64,000 nucleotides of DNA from Talaromyces rugulosus. Its lineage: Eukaryota; Ascomycota; Eurotiomycetes; Eurotiales; Trichocomaceae. The notes beneath the pieces are model-generated. The model was not told where the DNA came from and made no database searches. It was given only the letters and a program-made list of their open reading frames with translations. The stretch lies in the NCBI RefSeq assembly GCF_013368755.1, contig NC_049566.1:2046001-2110000 (forward strand), written 5' to 3'. Positions 11,118-21,930 of the stretch are shown here, one piece after another (within the stretch, counting starts at the first letter, position 1; each line of letters begins with the position of its first letter). A program made the position numbers and the translations under genes.

Positions 11118-14100
11118 ATGCAGGAACCCGTTTACGGCGTGATTCGCGAGGTGGAGCGTGTTGTGGCTTCGCCGTATACCCCCACGCTCAACGTGCGTCT
11201 TCAGAACAAAATAATATTAGCCACGATAGACACTGATGACTATACTAGAAACTTGAAAGCATAGTGGAAAATGCTTCACAAGACGTGCTACACCGATGGG
11301 CTGATTGCAAACCCTGCCAGGTGTCGCTCCTGGCTGCAGTAATTATTGAACAGCTGCCATATTCACTCAAGCTTCTTTCAAGATTCGGTGTGAATCCCTG
11401 TCGAGAATCTACTATTCACCAAACTAACTGCCAAAGGATATGTACGAGAGTTCCGCGATGCTTTATTGAAACGACAACCGATGTTGCTGGATCAGTTACT
11501 TAGGCACGCTATCGAGGAAGGAGAAGTAGAGGCAAGCCGCTGCAGTCTCTCCTATATGTACTGTAAACTGACTTATAAAGAACTTCGACGCTTGCATATC
11601 AATGTTATCATCGAGGATCCCTGACGAAACCGCCGTACCGGCAAGAATACCGCTCTTTCTAACCACACTGTTACAAAAGATGGTGCAGGAGCCATGTGCC
11701 CGCACGATTCGGCCTTTGTATGAAGTTGTGGAAGGCCTTATTGGCAACTCAAATATACTGAAAAGTCTTCCAAATGACCTTTTGGCTACCTTCCAGCTCG
11801 AGTCGACCAACATTTTGCGGAGCCTAAACGACTCGATGGCAAGCCTACTCTGTTTAGCCACTTTCGCTCGAATACGTAGGCTATGGCAACCAACTAAAAA
11901 TGAACCCTACATGCCAACGTGGTTAGAGAACATTTTCCAGATTCTAGGCCCAAAACGCGCGGCTAAGACCCTTGATTTGGTATTCATCTCTGCAATCATG
12001 GCCTGCTCCAGTAGCTGCAGTGGGTATTCATCACAGGAGCGCGTTTTCCTAGTACGGTTGGCAGTAGAAATCTGCGATAATTTTGACGAGGAGTTGAAAA
12101 GATCATGGCTAGGTACGAACTCGCCAAAAGTCGTAAAGCTATGTGACAAGTTACGGCGACCAGAAATAGACCGGGATCTTCAAATAATGGTATTCGATTC
12201 TACCTTCGTGGCTTATCACACTGCTGATTGAATTAGGGCTTGACACTTTTGACAACATTTTCGCAATGGCTCTCATTACCTCGGGAGATTTATAGTATGA
12301 CACGAGAAGGTGTCTTTGCAAGTTCAGGGTTTGAAATACTCTATCAACTACCAGAATCCGTCAGGGAAACACTTTTGGAAAGACTACTGGTGCGAACACG
12401 GATTTTTACTCTTGTAGTTGTAAACTTGCAATAGCTGACTATTATAGGCAAACTTCGATGCTAGTGAAATTTCCAGCATTCTCTCGTACGCTATTACAGG
12501 GCTGCAGCGAAGCAAACACGTCAATATACCTGATATATCCACAGTACGAGTCAACTTGCTAGCTCTCTCAGCGATCAAAAAATCAGATTCACATTTATCT
12601 GCTGCTTGCTCCTACTTGGAGCGTCTCCCAACTGCAGACGAAGTGGCTTTAAAAGCCTATGCTCAAACATTCCGTTCTACCCAGGGCGATTGCATTTGTG
12701 AAACATCTCCCGTTTGCACAGCAGCTACTGGAGCTTTGAAAAATGAGCTCTTCCTTGAGTTTTTGACTTGCTTTCACTCCAGTGCTATTGCATGTAGTGA
12801 GGCGGTCCCCTTGAAGTCACATGATATCATCCTATCATTCCTTGACCGCACGAAGGATCAAGGCAGAAAACCAAGCGGTTGCCGTTTTTCTCAAGCAACA
12901 GGACCAGAAAGGCTTAGTACTCTCTTCCAAAAGCCCGTACAACCAGTGGCAACCGTACAAATGGAAAGATCAAGCCACGAATGGAGATCTAAACTCGCTG
13001 CATCTCTCCTGGAAAACGCCCAAACTTCTCACCAGTCCATTATCCAACAAATGGAAGCAATTTGTGGAGACTTTGAGGCCCGATGTGCTAGTATCGAAAA
13101 GCCACTGTCAGCCGTGGCCCAGGAACGCGACGAGCTCAGGCGGCAACTTGAAGAGGCACGAGAAGTCAACATGGAGCTAGAAAACCGAGCACTTCAGTCT
13201 TCAGAAATGATATCTAGCCTGACAACAGAGAAAAACCAACTATCTGAAATGAACAAAAATTATTCATTGCAGGTGGCACATTTGACTGAGCAAGTCGATG
13301 CTTTGCAGAATGAGCTTGATTCTGCTCGCGAAGAGTCACAGGACAGCATTGAGGTGGAACGCACAAAGGCTCGTACTCGTGAACTGGATCTCATGGCTAC
13401 TGTTACAGAAAGAGATGATTTGCTTGATGAGCAACAAACAGAGATGGACGGTGTGAAACGGGAAAACGCCTATCTCAAAGAGAGGATGGATGCCACATCG
13501 GAACGTAATAACGAGATATCGCAAGAGCGCGATTCCCTTCATGCTGAAGTGTCCAAGCTACAGAAGGAATCAACTCAGAGCCGCGAGACGCTTCAACACG
13601 AGCTTTCTAGACTGCACCAGGTCATGGATATACGGGAGTCCACGAATACCGAAAAGGACAGCCGCATCATGGCCTTGGCTGATACGAATAAAGATTTATC
13701 CAGAGAACTTCAGAGTCTTAAGGAAAGGGTAAGTCATGATATCTTGATATAAAAACCGTATTTACTTATGCACTGTTTTAGATTGACCAAGAAAAGTCAA
13801 ATTCTGAGGCACTGAGATCTGCTGCCGAGGAAGAACGACAGCGCCACCAGTCTGCCATTGCAGAGATGGAACGGAAACACGCAGCTCAAACTGCACAGTC
13901 CCTTCATGATGTATGCTTGCATGTTCAAACCCCCCGAGACCAAAACTAATCTATTCAGGGACAAAACAAGGTTGAGCGGTATAGAAACGAGATTACTGCG
14001 ATCCAAAACAGAGCAGAGAGCAAAATTTCTAAAGCCGAGAAGGACCTTCGTACAAAGGACAAGAGGTTGCAATATCTGCAGAAGAAGGTATGCCAGTTTT

Positions 14101-14729
14101 TATCGGTGTATAAATTCCTGATGCTAAGTCACGATCTACAGGTCGAGTCCCTTCGCAACGAGCGGTCAGCCAAAGCTCGCGAATTCTCCGAGGCCCAGGA
14201 ACACATCAGTAGATTGATGAACGTCATGGGGTTTTCCAAGGACCAAAAGAATGACAATCAAAAACCAACAACGGGCATTAGAAGCAAGGAGCCTCGCAGG
14301 TCATCGCGACTAGCCGATGCGCAGACTCAATCCTTTCTTCCATCCGAAGGCGAGACAACCATGCATACGCAATTCTCGGTCATGCAGCAGCAGCCTCCTT
14401 CGGCCGAAGATTCGTTCCAACATAACTCTCGCAGACGTAGCCACCACATGTCGAATGCGGACTCGCTGCTCGACCCTAACCGCTCATTCTCTCCAAGCAA
14501 AAAAGAATCGGCAGTCCGCGAGCGGGAGCCGTTGCGACAGCCTCTTGGAGATATCGACAGGAACAGTCCCACGAAATCTCAACAAGTCAGCCAAAGGTTT
14601 CCAGGGTGCGACGATGAGCAGAATATTCAAAAGGCACAGCCTCAGGAAGATTTTAATATCGCAGGGTGGGGAGATGTTGATTTGGACTTTGATGATGACG
14701 ATGTTTTTACAAGCACAGCAGCTGGATAA
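11118..14729 (+). CDS. Large coiled-coil protein of unknown function, nine exons
   Basis: Exons 11118-11192, 11249-11387, 11437-11525, 11581-12189, 12237-12389, 12448-13728, 13782-13910, 13959-14087 and 14142-14729 add up to exactly 1,064 codons (1,063 aa). All eight introns are 47-63 bp and keep frame, which is good evidence that the model is right. The first half (residues about 1-580) is helical and resembles an armadillo/HEAT-like solenoid in its Leu pattern, but I cannot name a family. Residues about 600-860 form a long coiled coil (RDELRRQLEEAREVNMELEN and following heptads). The tail is polar, Arg/Ser-rich, and ends with an acidic GWGDVDLDFDDDDVF motif. This suits a cytoskeletal or trafficking scaffold. 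No catalytic motif is visible. An extra intron near 12870-12950 cannot be excluded. Confidence 0.78.
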
Positions 14730-15419
14730 GTTGGCAGTGTAACGATTTTTGATAGTGATACCCAGTTGAATGTTAAATGTTGAGTTTTTTATTTTTAATT
14801 TTATTATCTGCAAAGTCTTTGTCTAGATGAATAATAGTAGGTGGTGTGTTGCACAAATCAATGCATATTACTCCACCAGGCTACATGAACAGGAGGTAGG
14901 GCATGACCAGGCACGTGAGAGGCACAAGGGTAGTAGTGAACAAACACCATTTCACCTTTTCACTAGACAGGGCTTACTTATCATATAGATAATAATAATA
15001 ATAAATCAAGTCTTTGCATTTATCTTAAACCTAAGAGCAGTGTTAGTTCTAACAATGGCATCTAGCTTGTGAATTGGATTAAGTGAAAAAAGCCACTGGT
15101 CTACAGCACGAAGTCTTCACATTGTAAATTAACATAACATCACTCTTCTTAATATGTCAGCCTAGGACACAAAGAAAATCTTTTTGTTAAAAGGAATCTT
15201 GTGTGACTCTCCTAATCCTTGTCTATCTCACAATCCGGGTCCTGCACATAGCCTCACTTGTCATTGTTACTTGTCATCGTCGTCGCCAAGAAAAATCCTT
15301 CTTATTAACAAGCCAATTGTAAACCAATTCATTATGTAGATAATCCTTGCTATACCCATCTTCCTGCAGAAGCCCCGATTAATTGTACCCACAATCCAAG
15401 TCTAGCCATTTGCCTGACA
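14730..15419. other. AT-rich intergenic sequence
   Basis: 3' flank of the coiled-coil gene and start of a gene-poor island that reaches 23.9 kb. No open frame of interest, no terminal repeats seen. Confidence 0.4.
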
Positions 15420-15422
15420 ATG

Positions 15423-15800
15423 TCTCCGGCACCGGTCCTTTTGCCCGGAAACCCTTAGTACACCTGACGGTGACCTATTGAGGCCATAAAAATGCGGTGA
15501 ACATCTTTGAAGATGCCTGCTGATCCCTGCTAACCCCAAAAATCCTGATTCCAGCTCCGGTCGTCGGATTGCCCGGTGACCCTGCTTTAGCCGGCGGCGA
15601 ATGATTGAAGCTATACGGACCCTCTAGGTAGCGACAATGAAAGTTAACAATCCTCATTACCCCGAATAAGTTGTTTTTTCAGCTCCGGCGGTCACTTTGC
15701 CCGATGATCCTGCTATTCCCAATGGTAAAACAATTGAAGCCATACAAAACCCGGGATCCACAGCCCCCTGCTGACCCCATAACTCCTATTGCAAGTCCGC
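15423..15800. repeat. Degenerate tandem repeat, unit about 128 bp, three copies
   Basis: Three successive units begin at about 15423, 15553 and 15681. Each opens with a ctccgg...ttgcccgg/a...ccctgct block and carries, about 52 bases later, attgargcyata (15478, 15605, 15733). The motif cctgctgatcc/ctgctgacccc recurs 255 bases apart (15513 and 15768), twice the unit. A fourth partial unit may start near 15793 (agtccgctacggtcg). The copies have diverged by many substitutions. No coding frame is shared. The origin is unknown; it could be decayed LTR or satellite sequence. Confidence 0.6.
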
Positions 15801-17019
15801 TACGGTCGATTTCTATTTCCATAAACGATACCGGTAGTCTATATTACCTCCACTGTGGCCGATATACTTGAACAAAGAATCCTCAGCTGAAGGAAGCAAC
15901 CCCTGTCAGGATAACCTTGGCTACCGTCCGATTTTCGCAAGCATCGAAGACCGGATGGGTCTTGGACAGGCATAAATACATCCCTCTGCCCCAGTCTTGG
16001 CATTTTCTTCTTTCCTTTCTATCCCATAAGAAAAAATCCCTTCAGCCTTTGGGCCCAGAGAAGGTTTCCCTTATTAGAGGGTGACTGATGTCTTGGAATG
16101 AAGTATTGATCAGAATATTTTTATTATTACTTGATACTGTTTGGACGATAACATTGCTTCATCAATCTGGATGATCCTGTTTTACATCTTTTCTTGAAAA
16201 CGCTTTCTCGATCGTTTTATGGTGCAGATTACAATTGGATACGGGGAGCCCCTTGGGCAGTCGATCTATGGTATACACAGGCGCCAACTTTTTACATGGC
16301 TGTTGGGTCTCTCTGAGCGGGCATTTGTGAGAATATTGTAAGTCTGTTTTTTTGTTCCTTCAAATTTAGGCTTTCTTTTCTAATTGATGTTCCTTTGTGA
16401 GTGGACAGAGAAACACATGGGATGAAGATTCGGCCTTTTTCAGCACATCTCGACATGAGACTTTCGACAGTTCTTGGCTTCTGTACCAATAAGGCCAGAA
16501 GCCACATCGGTTTGAGAACCCTTGGTCTTTGGGGGACGGCAAAATCCCATCACCAGGTAAAGTCCCGGCGAGTACATCAAAGAAGTGGCTTATACTAACA
16601 AAATAACTTTGGCAGTCAGCGTCATGGATCATGGATACAATCCTGCTCCATAGTCTGTGCGTGTGCTGGAGCTTCATGGTTGGAAATCGGACTTTGGATA
16701 TGTCTAGTAAGTGCGGCAGCGTGTATCCTTTCAAGTGTTAATGCATACTGATAGTCAATGAACAGATGCATATCCTCAGAACGACTTGCATTTGATCGCC
16801 TTCGATATTGCCTGCCTTCGATATTGCTCGCCTTCGATACGATGCTCGAGCCAAATATGGTCGAGATCATCAACCCGCCGCAGCATGGGTCGGCCCTCTT
16901 GTCGCTGGTGGCAATGATGTGCCTGTGGAAACCAGTTCATGAGCCAGGTGTTAGGTTTCGGATAAACAGCAACATTTGAATCTCTTGGTCTACTACTATG
17001 CCATCAATTGTTGTGAGAA
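15801..17019. other. Gene-poor sequence with small repeats
   Basis: No complete gene. A purine-free stretch at about 16005-16030 follows a possible TATA-like cataaataca at 15970, so a decayed promoter or LTR is possible. A 16-base unit, gccttcgatattgcct, occurs three times in a row at 16798-16848, the third copy with a two-base insertion. Short open frames (16759-16979 and others) do not resemble known proteins. A minus-strand copy of the dispersed hairpin repeat lies at 16251-16288. Confidence 0.4.
16251..16288 (-). repeat. Dispersed hairpin repeat, copy A (partial)
   Basis: The reverse complement matches the left half of copies C and D: gttggcgcctgtg, ataccatagat, then gactgcccaag. The hairpin half is missing or has diverged beyond recognition. 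Confidence 0.55.
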
Positions 17020-17021
17020 AT

Positions 17022-17760
17022 GGCTGGAGAGGAAGCCAACCCACACCGCAACTTCGACCGCATGAACATCTGGCTCGTCGGTGGATGGTCCTGGCTTTCA
17101 AAATACCGCTCGCATTATGAAATGGACCAGACGAGTTGGAAGAGCAATAATCTAGTCAGAGATTATTACGTACGGGTGACATCAAGTTCTTGAGTCTGGA
17201 ACTATGGCATCGTCATTTTCAGATTCGAAAGGCAGTAAGTTAACACTTCCCATGCTCTTAAATAATAGACTGACAATTGGTTAGTGTTTCAATACTCTCG
17301 ACCAAGCTGGACAGCCATGGACGAGCGACTACGGCCTAGACAATTCAGCACCGTACATGAGCTGGGAAGCCCTTTTCAAATACAGCGACGTCGGTGCATG
17401 GGTCTGGCCAGGTCTAGCTTAGAATGGAATTACTTGTTGAGACGTCTTCACTGCAGACCAGTGATGAGCGTCTTGTGAGGCCAAAGCAGCAGAAGACGAT
17501 GATGACAATGACGGTGACAATGAGTTCAGTCGCATCACCAAGCTTCATGTGCTTCTCGAGGTACAGTTGGTACTTCGGTACCATGCAAGTGCTGCTTGCC
17601 TGTCGAAATCCCAGGACTGGGGTGCTGTGGCCCAGGGCCCCAGATCAACAACAAAACTTGGCAACGATATGCAGATCTGGCTACTTGGTGGACAACCAGT
17701 AGCCCAGTTAGTGTTTACTGTCAAGTCCTCCCATGTCATTGATAACTAGATTCGCGACTA
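17022..17760 (+). pseudogene. Coding debris of an unidentified gene
   Basis: Several stretches still read as protein, separated by plausible small introns and stops. 17022-17163 starts with ATG and encodes a Trp-rich piece (MNIWLVGGWSWLSKYRSHYE). About 17192-17234 encodes LELWHRHFQIRKA before a GTAAGT donor. From 17284 the frame reads CFNTLDQAGQPWTSDYGLDN and continues to GAWVWPGLA and a stop at about 17420. From 17480 an EAKAAEDDDDNDGDNEF segment opens a frame that runs to 17749. I do not recognise a family. Because a decayed SNF2 helicase follows at 18.25 kb on the same strand, this may be the 5' part of that same gene, but the link is inference. Confidence 0.4.
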
Positions 17761-18249
17761 TATGAAAGCTTACAACGGTGACACAAATGACGAGTCTAGG
17801 CGTGTGGCGCGACATCCAGAAGAGTTCAAGGATACAGAATTCCACGACAGAATTTTGCGTTAGCTAATTATCCTGGTTAATACCATGGATAACAGCCATG
17901 TCGGTTGAGTCGTTTGCGTATGGGATGCAGGTCCTCAAGGATTCCATGTTGATGCATCAGTACAATAATTTGGAGCTACACCACTACCCAAGTGCCTTGG
18001 ACACTGAGAACTCGGACATACGACGCAATGCCGGTCTTCCCAACCACTGAGGAGGTTTAGATGGCAAAGCAGTACTGAGTACTCTTACAAGTGGAGGAAG
18101 CAACATCGCCGGCAATACACCGGGAAGTCATATTACTGGCCAATGACGGTTCTGAAGATGAGAGAATTGATAATATCATCGATGACTCACAGTACGTATA
18201 AGACCTGAGTATGAAACTTTTTTTGGCAGAAGCTGACTGATATATGAAC

Positions 18250-18751
18250 AGATTCATGGAACAATTGGACAAGGTTTGACCGCCTGAGCCGTGAAAGTTT
18301 TAATAAATGCCTTGCGTTTTTCAAGATAAAGGACCCGGCAGAATTCGCGAATCCCAAATCTGTGTTCAAGATAGAAGGCATGAGGCGCTCCCCGATGCCC
18401 TACTAAATGCTTGCGGTGCTAGAGATGCTGGAACAGGACATTGGATTGATCGGTGGCGGTATTTTAGCCGACGAAATGGGCCTAGGGAAGGTAAGTGTAT
18501 AGAAAAAACACGCAATCTATACACTGAACTCCTCACTGACACGTGCTAAGACCTTCACCATCATGCTTCATTACGTGATCTCGCAATGGATCCGTATTTT
18601 GCAAGATGACGTCCATCATGCCCGCGCCACAGGCAATACCAGACACCATGCAGAGGGCTCTGGGTGCGCCGACCCTTGCGATGCCTCAACCAACTTCCCA
18701 ATCCAGTGCAGCTGTTTAGCAGGATCGATCACCGCCACAAGATCCGCATGA
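18250..18751 (+). pseudogene. Decayed SNF2-family helicase (motif I region)
   Basis: One frame reads WNNWTRFDRLSRESFNKCLA and, further on, the ATP-binding block GLIGGGILADEMGLGK, ending at a GTAAGT donor at 18491. After a 60-bp intron the frame resumes at 18551 with TFTIMLHYVISQW, so the Walker A GLGKT is split by an intron that still has gt and ag. Downstream, FPIQCSCLAGSI resembles the Cys-containing segment after motif I in fungal SNF2-like proteins. The frame is broken by TAA at 18404-18406, where CAA is expected (C to T), and by TGA at about 18749. Helicase motifs II to VI are not found further on. A copy of the dispersed hairpin repeat starts 17 bases after the second stop. Dead gene; parental function unknown beyond DNA-dependent ATPase homology. 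Confidence 0.68.
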
Positions 18752-18767
18752 GATACTGGGAGGTTCC

Positions 18768-18849
18768 TTGGGCAGTCAATCTTATGGTACACGCAAACAC
18801 CTGAGGATAAACCATAAATTGACTGCCCAAAAGACTGAAAGTCTTTTGG
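18768..18849 (+). repeat. Dispersed hairpin repeat, copy B, with an extra inverted arm
   Basis: Arms 18768-18788 and 18811-18830 are inverse complements apart from one extra base, around a 22-base loop. The right arm runs directly into a second hairpin, CCAAAAGAC / GTCTTTTGG (18827-18835 and 18841-18849, 9 perfect pairs). The left arm is a minus-strand copy of the same element that the right arm represents on the plus strand, so this locus holds two copies head to head. Confidence 0.7.
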
Positions 18850-19960
18850 TTCAGCTATCAATATGTGATATCAACTTTCCAGATATCATGATGTAGGTGT
18901 TTCCTAGTACATATTTTTGCGTGATGTTACAGACTGACATGGCTCATGCATTCTAGATCTAGGGAAGGTATTCATCCTCTCGAAAACAAACAAAGAAGTC
19001 ACGTACGTGATGAACGGTCCAAATATCGACACGACGGAGACTACCCGTGTTCTCCGCTGAAAAGGGCGTCGACAAAAACCGCTCGCTCTGATTAGAAATA
19101 ATCTTCCCTGTCATTATCAAATTCCTTCCACCACATTGAGGTGGAGGCGAAGACGCCGTTTCAAGACGGCGCAATCTAGGCTGCCTCCGTCTGGAGTTGG
19201 TGCACGCCTTGAGTCGGAAACTCATCTGGATACTCCTCACAGCGCATGGGACCGAGAGCTCCCTCGCCCCATCATGGCCGAAGACTGGTCCTTTTTTTCA
19301 CCTACCTGGGTTACAGTACTTCACATGCATGTCGGTACAAGATCCTGCGGTAATTTTCCAGTCTCCACTCTCAACGACGACAGGGATACCACTATCGATG
19401 CTGTCCCCATTCTACCACGCGGAAACGGCACTGACCATTCGCGCCCAGGTTCGTGAGGGTCTTCTCGTGACTCACGCTGGCCAGTAGCATTCTAATGACG
19501 AAGAGGGCATAGAGTGCCGTAATCCCAACGCACCATTTTCCTTTTATGCGTGCATATCTGGCGGTATTGCGCAGAAGTCCAATAAGTGCTTATATCACGG
19601 GCATGTGGTGTGTAACTTTCTCCTTGCAGTAGGGCCTTCTGCCTATCCACCTATCCAAATACTCAGTTTATAGCTGAGGTAGGGTGATCTTGTGGTTGCC
19701 TTCTCTGGTTTGCTTTTCCGTCATTCTAGAGATGGGGATCACGACTGTGTCTTTAGCAGTGAAATTCTGCTCGATGACCTCGCCTTTCGCGTCTGGGATG
19801 CGATAGATCATGGGCCAGCTATTCGAAAGTTATGAGGCTGAAAGACTACGACGCTCATCTCCTTTCACATAAGATGAAATGGATACTGGCATTAGATGGT
19901 CTGGATGCCGGCAATATGTGTTGGCGACAGGTTCGGCGCTGCCGCCGTCGTGGGAGTGGA
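18850..19960. other. Gene-poor sequence
   Basis: No convincing gene. Several open frames of 60-106 codons (for example 19136-19456) lack any domain signal and overlap each other on both strands. Probably further decay products of the island. Confidence 0.4.
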
Positions 19961-20008
19961 TTACTTGTTGGGGCCTGTTATAAGCCATGGATTGACTGTA
20001 TGAGACAA
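19961..20008 (+). repeat. Dispersed hairpin repeat, copy F (left half)
   Basis: Reads ttacttgttggggcctgt, then taagccatggattgactg, aligning with the left half of copy C (cttgttggtgcctgtgg, accatatattgactg). The hairpin half is lost: tatgagac stands where cccaagagac is expected. Confidence 0.5.
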
Positions 20009-20104
20009 TGGACGACGACTTGAACGATCATGACTCCATCCTATAGAAGACCTACGATGAATCGAGTGTATCAAAGACGAAGAATTCAGAGCTGAGTTGA
20101 CACT

Positions 20105-20419
20105 ATGGGTATCAATTTCCTGCTATCGGCTGAGCAACTGCAAATGGTTATCTCCTCGTGCGAAAATGCACTAGTGCCACTTCGCATGTCATTATACCTG
20201 GCAGCAGAAAAATTGTACCGACAGCCACATGCATGCCTGCGCTCGAGCGAACAACAGTGGCAACAGGATAAACCAGTGGCCATTCTAGTATTCACGAAGA
20301 GTTACCTTGTGAAAAATTGCGACCACATTCTTCTTCTACAATACTCTCGGCTAGCTCCCCTCTCTCAACTCACTTCCAAGAGACGTTTGGTCTTTTGGTG
20401 CAGCTTTCAAGATCACTAG
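20105..20419 (+). other. Open frame of 104 codons, unknown
   Basis: An uninterrupted frame from ATG 20105 encodes a Leu/Gln-rich product (NFLLSAEQLQMVISSCENAL at its start). The final 15 codons run through copy E of the dispersed repeat, so at least the end is not an original coding end. It could be an exon of the decayed gene(s) in this island. I see no support for expression. Confidence 0.25.
20374..20416 (+). repeat. Dispersed hairpin repeat, copy E (hairpin half)
   Basis: Contains CCAAGAGACG TTT GGTCTTTTGG followed by tgcagctttcaa. This aligns with the right half of copies C and D. One stem position is mismatched compared with copy C. Confidence 0.6.
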
Positions 20420-20520
20420 TTCCACGTTGCTCGTAAAGTGCACGAGGTGTTAGTATCGGGATATACTACTTTTTGTACTATTTGACTATCAGGACTCGAT
20501 TGTCTATTTTTTGCCGAGTT

Positions 20521-20600
20521 GACTTGTTGGTGCCTGTGGTATGAACCATATATTGACTGCCCAAGAGACCTTCGGTCTTTTGGTGTAGTAGTCAACATGA
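20521..20600 (+). repeat. Dispersed hairpin repeat, copy C (best full copy)
   Basis: The left half gacttgttggtgcctgtgg, accatatattgactgc leads into a 10-bp stem, CCAAGAGACC (20561-20570) with GGTCTTTTGG (20574-20583), closed by a TTC loop; one pair is G-T. It ends with tgtagtagtcaacatg. Comparison with copies A, B, D, E and F defines an element of about 75 bp. Confidence 0.68.
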
Positions 20601-21860
20601 CTTGTTACATTATGACTCCGATACTGTGCCGCTGACATGTTAAATGAATCCCATCCTCTTGACAATTCAACTGTCAAAAGGGTAACTGGTGAAAAACGTT
20701 CAAACGGAAGCCTGAATGTCATATCGGACTTCACCTTCCTCGCCAGAGAGAGATGCACAATGTTGCTTTGGATTCCATCCCAATAACGACTATTGAGTAC
20801 CACTGGTTACGAACAGCTCCGTGATATGGAAGTAAAATAGTACAATTGGCAGCCGCTTGATATCCACGCAAAAGACTTGCCTACCGGATATGGCCAACCA
20901 AAATCCACATTCTAGTGAAGTATACCAAACTGCTACGATGGGCTTCATCAACGGCCCCGATATGTCCGGGGAATATCCAAGATCTCTGAGAATTATGCCG
21001 AATTTACATCAATGGCATCGTCATTGCTTCGAAAACATGGGAGCAGCATCATAACCCCCCGACGGGGTTGGTTCCTAGGCTGCCAAAAAAGATATGGAAG
21101 GCTGGAAGAAAAAGGGAGCCAGAGTGCCTAGTCGACAAAAGGAGTTACAAGCCAACGAAGCAAACGACCTCTATTTCCGAATACCCTTTTCTGTGAAGTT
21201 ATACTCTTGGCTAAACATGAGAGCTGCTTCAAAAGATATTGCAAGATTGCGACAGGATACACCTTCCTGCAGGCTTTTCCTTTGCTGATGCAACGGAGCT
21301 TGCTTTCAAAGAAGCTTCAGGACTTTCGGTAGACAAACCTTGCAAGGCAGGGGGGGCTGGGAGAGAAGTACGAAGAAAGGCTCTTTACTCTCGTACACCA
21401 CTACAGAGTGAATGTTTGTCTCGCCATACGGAAGCTATTATTGCGAAATTATCATGATAATGCGTTGAAACTTCTTTTCCATTTATTGCTCCCAGAACAT
21501 TTACAAGATCAACTCTGCCTTATACCCAAAAGGATTCAACCCATATGGTTTGAGAGACGTGTTTGCGGTTCTGTCGAATCGCCTGAATCTGAATTTTAAC
21601 ATGGCAAATCTGGTTACGCTCATCTAGCTCAAGATGCTGTATGGGAGATGTGATATCCATCGATACATGTGCAGATACCAAACAAGTAAACTGGAAACAC
21701 CTACTCTCCTATCACGACCATCACATGGTCTGGAACATAGACCCGGACCCATTTGACCTTTTTACGTGTGGCAGCAACTATTCTCGTTGAATTTAAGCAT
21801 ATCTTCAATGTTGGCGAAATGCCAATCCTCCGCGGGGTAGAAGCACCTCCGTCGGAGGTG
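20601..21860. other. Gene-poor sequence
   Basis: Only short open frames (60-72 codons), for example 21094-21288 and 21239-21457, none with recognisable content. The stretch between two copies of the dispersed repeat may be debris of the same decayed gene set. No terminal repeats found. Confidence 0.35.
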
Positions 21861-21930
21861 TTTATGTCTGTGTATACCATAGATTGATTTCCCAAGAGAC
21901 CTTTGATCTTTTAGTCCAGCCTTCAACAGG
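21861..21930 (+). repeat. Dispersed hairpin repeat, copy D
   Basis: Reads tttatgtctgtgtatacc, atagattgatttccc, then aagagacctttgatctttt, ending ccagccttcaacagg. The stem is weakened by substitutions relative to copy C. Just before it, at 21845-21860, a separate short palindrome cacctccg/tcggaggtg is present. Confidence 0.6.

Noticed and set aside
20561..20583. Hairpin of the dispersed repeat as a bacterial-type terminator
   Set aside because: The genome is fungal, and the hairpin recurs inside gene debris rather than after genes.
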